A stretch of 58,650 nt of DNA from an uncultured Prevotellaceae bacterium. Its GTDB lineage: Bacteria > Bacteroidota > Bacteroidia > Bacteroidales > Bacteroidaceae. This document shows, piece by piece, positions 8,228 to 15,591 of the stretch (its first letter is position 1; every line of letters starts with the position of its first letter). Position numbers and translations under genes: made by a program. The notes below the pieces were generated by a model. The model searched no databases, was not told the origin of the DNA, and worked only from the letters and a program-made list of their open reading frames with translations. Location of the stretch: contig CACYQO010000024.1 of NCBI GenBank assembly GCA_902776545.1, positions 1 through 58,650 of the forward strand, in the 5' to 3' direction.

Positions 8228-8298
8228 CATAAATCGTAAAAATTTTCAAGTTTTATAAAAAAAACAAAGATGATACCTCTTATTTGAAAGAAAATGTG

Positions 8299-8307
8299 TA
8301 ATTTTGC
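8299..8307 (+). promoter_or_regulatory. -7 element (TAATTTTGC) upstream of the FkbH-like gene
   Basis: TAATTTTGC precedes the ATG at 8325 by 17 nt. No good TTTG is seen at -33. It is divergent from the threonine-operon promoter. A TTG inside this box would extend the reading frame by seven codons but is not a credible start. Confidence 0.5.
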
Positions 8308-8324
8308 AGCGCAAAAATAATGAT

Positions 8325-10064
8325 ATGTTAAATTTTAAAGATCTTAAGAGGAATTTGAAGCGTGACCTTTCTGGTCTTCCAGAGGTGAAAATAGCCCTCG
8401 TCGGTGATACGGCCACCCAGTTTCTGGCCACGGCGATTTGTGGAATGGGTGTTGAGCGCGGATACCATATTAATCTTTTTGAGGCAGAATATAATCAGGT
8501 GGAGCGCCAGTTTATGGATCCATCAAGTGAGTTGTACGAATTCGATGCAGATGTTATCGTCGTATTCCAGTCGACGCATAAGTTAGGAGAATATCATAGT
8601 TCGCTCTCTGTTGAGAAACAGTCCGTTCTTGCTGATGAACGGCTCTCGTTTGTTGCTTCTATCTGTGAGAATCCTGCTTTTGCCAATAAGAAAATCATCT
8701 ATTTCAATTATGCCGAGATAGAAGATACGGTCTTTGGCAGTTATGCTAATAAGGTTTCATCCTCACTGTCTTATCAGGTCAGGAAACTGAACTATGAGTT
8801 GATGAATCTCTCACAGCAGTATCCGAACCTTTTCATCTGTGATATTGCTGGTCTTCAGAATAAGTTCGGTCGTGACTTCATGTTTGCCCCCAATGTCTAT
8901 GTCAGCACAGAGATGATCCTGAGCGTGGATGCCCTGCCTTATTTGGCTTCAAGGGTCATGGATATCGTCTGCGCCATCAAGGGACAATTTAAGAAATGCC
9001 TGATTCTTGACCTGGACAATACCGTCTGGGGTGGTGTCATTGGCGATGACGGGTTAGAGGGAATCCAACTTGGTCATGGGCTTGGGATCGGAAAGGCCTT
9101 CACGGAATTCCAGATGTGGGTGAAGAAACTGAAACAGCGTGGCATCATCATCTGCGTGGCTTCGAAGAATAATGAGGAAACGGCAAAGGAACCGTTTGAG
9201 AAGCATCCCGATATGGTTTTGAAGTTGGAGGACATTGCTGTGTTCCAGGCCAACTGGGAAACGAAGGTCGACAATATCCGTACCATCCAGAGTATCCTGA
9301 ACATCGGCTTCGACTCGATGGTGTTCCTCGACGACAATCCTTTTGAGCGAAACATTGTCCGCGAGAATATCAAGGGCATCACTGTTCCTGAACTGCCAGA
9401 AGATCCGGGAGAATATCTTGAATACTTATATTCCCTCAACCTCTTTGAAACGGCCAGCTACAGCAATGCCGACAAGGATCGTACCAAACAATATCAGGTG
9501 GAGGCCAAGCGCGTATCTCTGTCGAAGACCTTTACCAACGAGGCTGATTTCCTCAAATCGCTGAATATGGTGTCGACCGTCAGTGGTTTTACCAAGTTCA
9601 ATACGCCTCGTGTGGCTCAGCTCTCCCAGCGTAGCAATCAGTTCAACCTGAGGACTATCCGCTATACTGAGGCTGATATCACAGCTTTAGCAGAGGATCC
9701 GAACGTGATAGACCTCAGTTTCACGCTTGAGGATAAGTTTGGCGACAACGGTCTGATTGCGGTCATCATCATGAAGCGGCAGGATGCCGAGACGCTCTTC
9801 GTTGATACATGGTTTATGAGTTGCCGTGTATTGAAGCGTGGCATGGAGAACTTCACCCTCAATACGATGGTGGAACGTGCCAAGGCTGCCGGCTATAAGA
9901 AGATTATCGGCGAGTATCTGCCTACACCAAAGAACAAGATGGTGGAGAACCACTATACAGGACTTGGCTTCAAGAAGGTAGAAAATTCGGAAACGGCTCG
10001 TTATGAGTTGGATGTTGAGGCTTATCAGCCACGGGAATGTTATATTGACACAAAAACAGTATGA
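8325..10064 (+). CDS. HAD-IIIC family protein, FkbH-like (acyl-ACP loading)
   Basis: This 579-residue protein has an N-terminal SGNH-like region, a central HAD-IIIC phosphatase domain with DLDNT at 229-233 (nucleophile Asp229), CVASKNNEE at about 277-285 and VFLDDNP at about 333-339, and a C-terminal GNAT-like region (about 440-570). FkbH proteins dephosphorylate 1,3-bisphosphoglycerate and load a glyceryl group onto an acyl carrier protein. An ACP gene and an MBOAT transferase gene lie just downstream, which fits synthesis of an ACP-bound hydroxyacyl group for transfer to a surface glycan. The start is set at the ATG at 8325. It overlaps the VOC gene by 4 nt (ATGA), so the genes are translationally coupled. 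Glyceryl as the substrate is inferred. Confidence 0.85.
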   Translation: MLNFKDLKRNLKRDLSGLPEVKIALVGDTATQFLATAICGMGVERGYHINLFEAEYNQVERQFMDPSSELYEFDADVIVVFQSTHKLGEYHSSLSVEKQSVLADERLSFVASICENPAFANKKIIYFNYAEIEDTVFGSYANKVSSSLSYQVRKLNYELMNLSQQYPNLFICDIAGLQNKFGRDFMFAPNVYVSTEMILSVDALPYLASRVMDIVCAIKGQFKKCLILDLDNTVWGGVIGDDGLEGIQLGHGLGIGKAFTEFQMWVKKLKQRGIIICVASKNNEETAKEPFEKHPDMVLKLEDIAVFQANWETKVDNIRTIQSILNIGFDSMVFLDDNPFERNIVRENIKGITVPELPEDPGEYLEYLYSLNLFETASYSNADKDRTKQYQVEAKRVSLSKTFTNEADFLKSLNMVSTVSGFTKFNTPRVAQLSQRSNQFNLRTIRYTEADITALAEDPNVIDLSFTLEDKFGDNGLIAVIIMKRQDAETLFVDTWFMSCRVLKRGMENFTLNTMVERAKAAGYKKIIGEYLPTPKNKMVENHYTGLGFKKVENSETARYELDVEAYQPRECYIDTKTV

Positions 10065-10462
10065 ACTATACAACAGATCATGTAGGCTATCTGACAGGAG
10101 ATATCTGTTCTACAGCCAAGGAGTTTGAAAGGTTGGGGTATGTAGCTGGGGATATCGTCGATGACGACACCCAACGTACTAAGATATGTTTCCTGGCCAA
10201 ACCCGGTGAGGTCCGCATCGAATTGGTTCAACCTTACGAAGACAATAAGACTATGCAGAAGATGCTGACCAAGCGGGGTGTCACTCCCTATCATATGTGT
10301 TATGAGGTCGACGATGTGGATCAGGAATATGACAAACTGATTCAGGAAGACTGGACGGCATTGTTCAAGCCTGTAGCAGCTTCTGCCTTCGACAATAGGA
10401 AAATCTGCTATTTCTGGAACTCTGAGATAGGTTTTATAGAGTTAGTGAATCGTAAAAAGTGA
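10061..10462 (+). CDS. VOC-family (glyoxalase/epimerase-like) protein
   Basis: This 133-residue single-domain protein of the vicinal oxygen chelate superfamily has a complete set of likely metal ligands: His7 (DHVGY), Glu54 (RIELVQP), His78 (PYHMCYEV) and Glu127 (GFIELVN). This ligand arrangement resembles methylmalonyl-CoA epimerase and glyoxalase. In this operon, next to an FkbH-like loader and an ACP, an epimerase or isomerase acting on an acyl thioester is a reasonable guess. It overlaps the FkbH-like gene by 4 nt and is followed 16 nt later by the ACP gene. The superfamily is secure; the reaction is unknown. Confidence 0.85.
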   Translation: MNYTTDHVGYLTGDICSTAKEFERLGYVAGDIVDDDTQRTKICFLAKPGEVRIELVQPYEDNKTMQKMLTKRGVTPYHMCYEVDDVDQEYDKLIQEDWTALFKPVAASAFDNRKICYFWNSEIGFIELVNRKK

Positions 10463-10478
10463 AATAAATATAAGAATT

Positions 10479-10718
10479 ATGGAAAGACAAGAGATTTTTG
10501 AGAAACTGAATGAGATTTTTACCGATGTGCTTGATCTGGACGAGTGCAATTTGACCGACGAGACGAGTGCCAATGATATTGAGGAGTGGGACTCCTTGAG
10601 CCATATTCAACTGATTGTTGCCATTGAGAAGGCATTCAAGATCAAATTCACTTCGCTTGAAATCATGAAGTGGAACAATGTCGGTGAGATGGTTGACTCG
10701 ATGATGAAAAAACTGTAG
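10479..10718 (+). CDS. Acyl carrier protein (dedicated)
   Basis: This 79-residue acidic helical protein carries EEWDSLSHIQLIV, in which Ser39 of the D-S-L motif is the 4'-phosphopantetheine site. The acidic recognition helix II and length match ACP/PCP carriers. It is unlikely to be the fatty-acid AcpP because it sits between FkbH-like/VOC genes and an MBOAT gene, with only 1 nt before the MBOAT start. It most likely carries the acyl group made by the FkbH-like protein and presents it to the membrane transferase. Confidence 0.92.
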   Translation: MERQEIFEKLNEIFTDVLDLDECNLTDETSANDIEEWDSLSHIQLIVAIEKAFKIKFTSLEIMKWNNVGEMVDSMMKKL

Positions 10719-10719
10719 G

Positions 10720-12183
10720 ATGGTAGTCAACTCTGTCAGATTCCTCTTTTTCTTCATAGTAGTATTTACCATCTACTATCTGCCGTTCACTAAGAAGAAT
10801 CCTCGTCGTCAAAACATCTGGTTGCTGTTGGCGAGTTATTTCTTCTACGGCATCGTTGATTGGAAGATGGTGGTGATACTGCTTGTTGCGACCGTAGTGT
10901 TCTATGCCCTTGGCCTATGGCTGAGGGCTGTGATGTTGAAGGGCCGCACGGAACTGGCTTCGCACCTGACAACCATCGGTGTTGCCTTGGGAATCTGCTT
11001 GCTGCTCTACTTCAAGTACCTGAATTTCTTCGGTGAGTCGATAACAGAGTTACTTAGCGCCGTAGGCTTGAAAGCTACGTGGACAACCCTGAACATCATC
11101 GTACCTGTCGGGGTAAGTTTCTTTACGTTCAAACTGATTAGTTATCTGATAGAGATTCATCGCGAACATATCGAACCGTGTAGGGACATGGTGGAGTTTG
11201 CCACTTATATTGCCTTCTTCCCGACACTGCTCTCTGGTCCTATTGACCGTCCGAATACCTTTATCCCACAGCTTCGGAGACCGCATTCGTTGGATTATGC
11301 TCAGGCGGTAGATGGCTGTCGTCAGATACTTTGGGGTATGTTCACTAAGATATGTATCGCCGACCATCTGGCATTAGTAACAGATCATGTGTGGGCCGAC
11401 TATTCCCATCAAGCGGGATCAACCCTATTGATTTGGACATTGTTATACACGATGCAGATCTATACCGATTTCGACGGTTATTCGAACATGGCCATCGGCG
11501 TAGGAAAGATTTTGGGCTTCAATATTACCCGTAACTTCAACCATCCGTTGTTGGCCCGTAATATCGCGGAATTTTGGCGTAACTGGCATATCTCATTGAC
11601 TTCTTGGATTACAGACTATGTGTTTATGCCGTTGAATATTGCTTTCCGTAATATGGCCAGCTGGGGTGTGATGCTTGCTGTGACCATCAACATTGTACTC
11701 ATAGGTCTCTGGCACGGGGCAAACTGGACCTTTGGTTTGTTTGGCCTCTATCACGCCATGCTTTATGTTCCTTTAGTCTTGTCAGGAGCGTTCGGTAAGA
11801 ATAAAAAACTGCGTCCTAACGATCACAGTCTGCCCAAATTGAAGGATTTCTCGAAGATGGCCCTGAATTATGTGCTGGTATCTCTGGGCTTCATTGTCTT
11901 CTATGCCAGTAGCGTTACTGACGCTTTCCACTTCCTCACTGGCATTGTATCGACGTCACTGTTCTCTATGCCGGCGATACCAGTGAAAAAGGTGACTCTT
12001 TTATTTATTATTATTGTCCTGATTTTAGAATGGACAACGAGAAAACGTGAACATCCGCTTCAATTGCCGACAGATGGCATTTTCAAGTATACAGCAGTCC
12101 GCTATCTGTTGTATGCAGGCATCGGTGTTCTGCTGTTTGTCTTCGCAGGAGAAGTAGAAACCTTTATTTATTTCCAGTTCTGA
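10720..12183 (+). CDS. MBOAT family membrane O-acyltransferase
   Basis: This 487-residue polytopic membrane protein has about ten or more hydrophobic segments. The MBOAT hallmark is visible: NIAEFWRNWHISLTSW around 281-296 (His290) and LWHGANWTF around 330-338 (His332). It resembles AlgI, DltB and PatA, which move an acyl group from a cytosolic carrier across the membrane to a polymer. The preceding ACP gene supplies a carrier and the following SGNH protein an extracytoplasmic partner, the same division of labour as AlgI with AlgJ/AlgX or DltB with DltD. The acceptor is unknown. Confidence 0.93.
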   Translation: MVVNSVRFLFFFIVVFTIYYLPFTKKNPRRQNIWLLLASYFFYGIVDWKMVVILLVATVVFYALGLWLRAVMLKGRTELASHLTTIGVALGICLLLYFKYLNFFGESITELLSAVGLKATWTTLNIIVPVGVSFFTFKLISYLIEIHREHIEPCRDMVEFATYIAFFPTLLSGPIDRPNTFIPQLRRPHSLDYAQAVDGCRQILWGMFTKICIADHLALVTDHVWADYSHQAGSTLLIWTLLYTMQIYTDFDGYSNMAIGVGKILGFNITRNFNHPLLARNIAEFWRNWHISLTSWITDYVFMPLNIAFRNMASWGVMLAVTINIVLIGLWHGANWTFGLFGLYHAMLYVPLVLSGAFGKNKKLRPNDHSLPKLKDFSKMALNYVLVSLGFIVFYASSVTDAFHFLTGIVSTSLFSMPAIPVKKVTLLFIIIVLILEWTTRKREHPLQLPTDGIFKYTAVRYLLYAGIGVLLFVFAGEVETFIYFQF

Positions 12184-12187
12184 TTCC

Positions 12188-13216
12188 ATGAAGAAGTTCC
12201 TCATTAAATTATCCTATACGGTCTTGCCAGTGTTCCTGCTGCTCTTCGGACTTGTGGCTTATGTCACATTATATATTAGCCCAAGGACTACAGGTGATTT
12301 GGGGCATCTGGCTTACATCCCGTTCGATTGCCAGGAAGATGATCCTGACGAGATGAAGGAACAGCTTTTTGAGGATGTTCAACTTACTGACAGCCTGCGA
12401 AATATTCATGTTGACGTACTGACTGTAGGTGACTCTTTTTCTAAGATGGGAAGATTGGGCTACCAGAATTACCTTGCCGCTCAAGGCATCTCGGTGGCTA
12501 ACAGCGTTCGAGAGCTGTATGAGAGTCCCTTCCAATATGCCTATAATATTCTAGACATGGGGTTGGTAGATTCTACCAATATCAGCGTGTTGGTTGTTCA
12601 GGTTGGCGAACGTGACCTTGTCAGCAGGTCGGAAGAGTTTAATGTTGATAAGATTGACATGGACGAACTTGACATAGAACCTCCTTCCGGTGGCAGTGGA
12701 GGGAATGCCAATGAGTGGTCGCTACTGCGGGCCAGGGATTTCCTGATGTACCGTTTGCACTGGAGTCCTGTGTTCAAGGTGACCCTTGACAAGGATTACT
12801 TTAACAGCAAGGAGCCTCGTAGCCTGTATTTCTATTGTGCCGACATCACCAACGGTCTGAATATTGACGAAGCCTCTAAGCAGAAGGTCTTGGAGACGTT
12901 TCAGATCCTAACCCGGAAGGCAGAGGAGCGCGGTGTTGCTTTGATGTTGCTACTCCCTGTCGACAAGTATGATATGTATCAGGATCACATTGTCGATAAT
13001 CCCTATCCTCATAAGACTTATGTCGAGGATGCCCGTGAGATCTTTGGCGATACGCCGAATGTCTTGTTGTGTAAGTATCTCTTGATGCCATTAATTGAAA
13101 AAGGAGAAAAAAACGTATTCCTTTTCGATGATAGTCACTGGAGTATCAAAGCTGCAGAAGTTGTTGGTACGGAGTTGTCAAGACGTGTAAAGATGGTAGT
13201 GGATTTAAAGAAATAA
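12188..13216 (+). CDS. Membrane-anchored SGNH-like protein (AlgJ/DltD-type partner)
   Basis: The 342-residue protein has one N-terminal membrane anchor (about residues 8-31) and an extracytoplasmic domain. VGDSFSKMG at about 80-88 resembles the SGNH block I serine motif (Ser83), and DDSHW at 314-318 supplies the D-x-x-H block near the C-terminus. This is the layout of SGNH O-acyltransferase/esterase partners of MBOAT proteins. A short Gly/Ser-rich loop (PPSGGSGGNANE) lies near residue 165-176. It starts 4 nt after the MBOAT gene. I infer that it completes acyl transfer to a periplasmic or surface glycan. Confidence 0.8.
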   Translation: MKKFLIKLSYTVLPVFLLLFGLVAYVTLYISPRTTGDLGHLAYIPFDCQEDDPDEMKEQLFEDVQLTDSLRNIHVDVLTVGDSFSKMGRLGYQNYLAAQGISVANSVRELYESPFQYAYNILDMGLVDSTNISVLVVQVGERDLVSRSEEFNVDKIDMDELDIEPPSGGSGGNANEWSLLRARDFLMYRLHWSPVFKVTLDKDYFNSKEPRSLYFYCADITNGLNIDEASKQKVLETFQILTRKAEERGVALMLLLPVDKYDMYQDHIVDNPYPHKTYVEDAREIFGDTPNVLLCKYLLMPLIEKGEKNVFLFDDSHWSIKAAEVVGTELSRRVKMVVDLKK

Positions 13217-13225
13217 AAAAAGGAT

Positions 13226-14374
13226 ATGGGCAAGGATGAGATAATGTCAAAGACGATTAGCGGCTTGCGTTTCCCGCTTACTGCCGGAGTTGTCTTTATG
13301 CATTTAAACTTGGCTAAGAATGGACTGTCTATACATGGAATAGAATATGGTGTCAACCACCCTGCGTGGTACGGTCATTTCCATCATTTCTTTTGTTATG
13401 CATTGCCAAGCATAATTGTTCCTTTATTTTTCTTCATTTCTGGTTTTTTGTTCTTTTACGGGAAGGACTTTGACAGTAAATTATATATCAAGAAATTGAA
13501 AACAAGGGCAAGGACGTTATTGGTTCCTTTTATATTATGGAATGTCATTGCTTTTTTGAATATGGCATGGCGGATGTTGCCATGTTTGTCTCCAGTGTTT
13601 CCTAATGCGTATAAGACGGAATTTAAATTCTCATTGTTACGCATGTTTAATACTTTATTTTATAATAATAGGTATAATAGTGTACTTGTACCACCGATGG
13701 ATGAAAGTGTGGATGTGGCAACCATACTCCCTGCTCCAATGGATGTCCCAATGTGGTATGTTCGTGATCTGATGTTGATGGTATTGCTTTCTCCTGTTAT
13801 ATATTGGCTTCTAAAAAAAGGAGGTATATGGTATGTAATTGTCGTGGGAATCATATCTTCTTTCCTTATATTGCCAGATGGGTATTATTGGGTATTTCTG
13901 TCGACAGCCCTATTCTTTTTTTCATGGGGCGCCTATTATAGTGTACATAAGAAGAGCTTTGTTGATTCTATGCGTGAATATTGGTATATGCCATTGTTGT
14001 TCCTCTGTTTAGCAATCGTTGACGCATGGCCTAAGAATACAGAATCTCTCCATCTTTATATTCATAGTATGAGTCAGTTTGTTGGTGTCATATCAGCAAT
14101 CGTCGTGATGTCTTATTTGGTAGAGAATGGCAAAGTGAAAATCAACCCGATACTTGCTGGCGGCAGTTTCTTTGTCTATGCATTGCATATGTTGATCTTG
14201 ACGGATATTGGAAAAATTCTAGTCATCGTGTTTCATCTGCCAGATGATACATTTGTTATGCTGGCATGTAGTTTTATCGTTCCAGCAATAACATACTCAA
14301 TATGTATGGGCTTATATGTTTTGTTAAATAGATATTTGCCCAGAGTCTGTAATTTGTTAACGGGAGGAAGATGA
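13226..14374 (+). CDS. Acyltransferase family 3 membrane protein (first)
   Basis: This 382-residue polytopic protein belongs to the acyltransferase-3 (OafA/WecH/NodX) group. The N-terminal block SGLRFPLTAGVVFMHLNLA carries the expected Arg and His of the family, and about ten hydrophobic segments follow. Such enzymes add acetyl or other short acyl groups to sugars in O-antigens and capsules. A second ATG at 13244 (MSKTISGLR) is an equally good start. It continues the acylation cassette and is followed 1 nt later by another member of the same superfamily. Confidence 0.85.
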   Translation: MGKDEIMSKTISGLRFPLTAGVVFMHLNLAKNGLSIHGIEYGVNHPAWYGHFHHFFCYALPSIIVPLFFFISGFLFFYGKDFDSKLYIKKLKTRARTLLVPFILWNVIAFLNMAWRMLPCLSPVFPNAYKTEFKFSLLRMFNTLFYNNRYNSVLVPPMDESVDVATILPAPMDVPMWYVRDLMLMVLLSPVIYWLLKKGGIWYVIVVGIISSFLILPDGYYWVFLSTALFFFSWGAYYSVHKKSFVDSMREYWYMPLLFLCLAIVDAWPKNTESLHLYIHSMSQFVGVISAIVVMSYLVENGKVKINPILAGGSFFVYALHMLILTDIGKILVIVFHLPDDTFVMLACSFIVPAITYSICMGLYVLLNRYLPRVCNLLTGGR

Positions 14375-14375
14375 G

Positions 14376-15419
14376 ATGATTGGTAAAGAAAGAATAATAT
14401 ATCTTGATACATTAAGAATTTTTTCAGCTTTTGCTATTGTTTGGTTGCACGTTTCATCTCAATATTGGGGTGAGTCGTTTTATAGTATGGGATGGGAAGT
14501 CAGAAATGTTTGCCTTTCTGCCGTGAGATGGAGTGTTCCTGTTTTTGTGATGATCTCTGGAGCTTTGTTCCTTGATATTGACAGACCTTTCCATACGAGA
14601 CGGCTTTATGCAAAGAATATCTTGCGTATCATTTGTGCGTTTCTATTCTGGTCATTTCTTTCACAAGTTATCAATACAGGCTTTGATGCTGGATTAAAGG
14701 CTCTATTTATATTGACAATAAATGGCCCGGCATATTTGTGGTTCATAAAAATGTTGCTCGGACTCTATATTTTTGTTCCCGTCTTGAGAACCATTGTCTC
14801 CAATAGACGGACAGAAATCTATTATTTATCTTTATCGATGATAGTTGTATTCATTATTCCATTGCTTTTTGATGTGATAGGATTGTATAATGATCCTTTT
14901 GTACATTTTCTTAAAGGAAATTATGAGATTACTGAAATAAACGAATTGATAGATTTTAGTAGTTATTTCGTTCTTGGACATTTTCTGGCCACTTCATCCA
15001 TCAGTAAAAAGACAAGATTTATTGTTTATCTGATTGCTGTTGTTTGTTTGGCCATTGTCGTTTTGGGAGTACACTTCTATTCTATTTATTCACATCTGCC
15101 AAGTACATATCTCTTTGATTATACAAACATTTTCACATTGATGGAGGCAACGGCAATTTTCCTTTATGCAAAAGAAAATTTCAAAACAGTTCCTCTTTCT
15201 ATCTTGTCAACTGTCATGACAATTTCTAATTGCAGTTTTGGAATCTATTTGATCCATCCGTTTATAATGGATTTACTTGGAGTTGTTTTACCTTACGATT
15301 ACACCTCTTTTGTTTCTGTTTTGGTTATTCCCCTTTCAGTTATGATTATTTTTTCTGTATCCTTACTGATAACGAAGGGCATCAGTTTTATTCCTATTTT
15401 GAAAAAGTACATTATATAA
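14376..15419 (+). CDS. Acyltransferase family 3 membrane protein (second)
   Basis: This 347-residue polytopic protein has the classic N-terminal motif YLDTLRIFSAFAIVWLHVSS (Arg and His of the acyltransferase-3 fold). The GPAYLWFIKMLLGLYIFVP block is typical of the WecH/OafA branch. It is clearly distinct in sequence from its upstream neighbour, so this is not a recent duplication. It is the last gene of the acylation cassette; 170 bases and a new -7 box separate it from the next gene. Its base composition is more A+T-rich than that of the first genes of the cassette, hinting at a different history. Confidence 0.87.
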   Translation: MIGKERIIYLDTLRIFSAFAIVWLHVSSQYWGESFYSMGWEVRNVCLSAVRWSVPVFVMISGALFLDIDRPFHTRRLYAKNILRIICAFLFWSFLSQVINTGFDAGLKALFILTINGPAYLWFIKMLLGLYIFVPVLRTIVSNRRTEIYYLSLSMIVVFIIPLLFDVIGLYNDPFVHFLKGNYEITEINELIDFSSYFVLGHFLATSSISKKTRFIVYLIAVVCLAIVVLGVHFYSIYSHLPSTYLFDYTNIFTLMEATAIFLYAKENFKTVPLSILSTVMTISNCSFGIYLIHPFIMDLLGVVLPYDYTSFVSVLVIPLSVMIIFSVSLLITKGISFIPILKKYII

Positions 15420-15555
15420 GATAATAAATTCATGAGGTAATTCTTTTAAATAATTCATTGGAGGACATTTTTACTGACAAGCTTATTGTAGCCCCCGACT
15501 TGCTTAATTTTTGTTAAACTATTGCGTAAATAATAGGTGTCCTATTTATTTTGTC

Positions 15556-15564
15556 TAATTTTGC
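15556..15564 (+). promoter_or_regulatory. -7 element upstream of the phosphoethanolamine transferase-like gene
   Basis: TAATTTTGC lies 27 nt before the ATG at 15592. A small inverted repeat AATAGG-TGT-CCTATT (15532-15546) lies just upstream where a -33 element would be expected, and it may be an operator. Confidence 0.5.
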
Positions 15565-15591
15565 ATATGATTGTATTTCTATAGTAACGTG

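Noticed and set aside
8304-8324. TTG start of the FkbH-like gene
   Set aside because: The TTG is part of the TAATTTTGC -7 box; the ATG at 8325 is the natural start. The same applies to TTG starts at 15571 and 26101.
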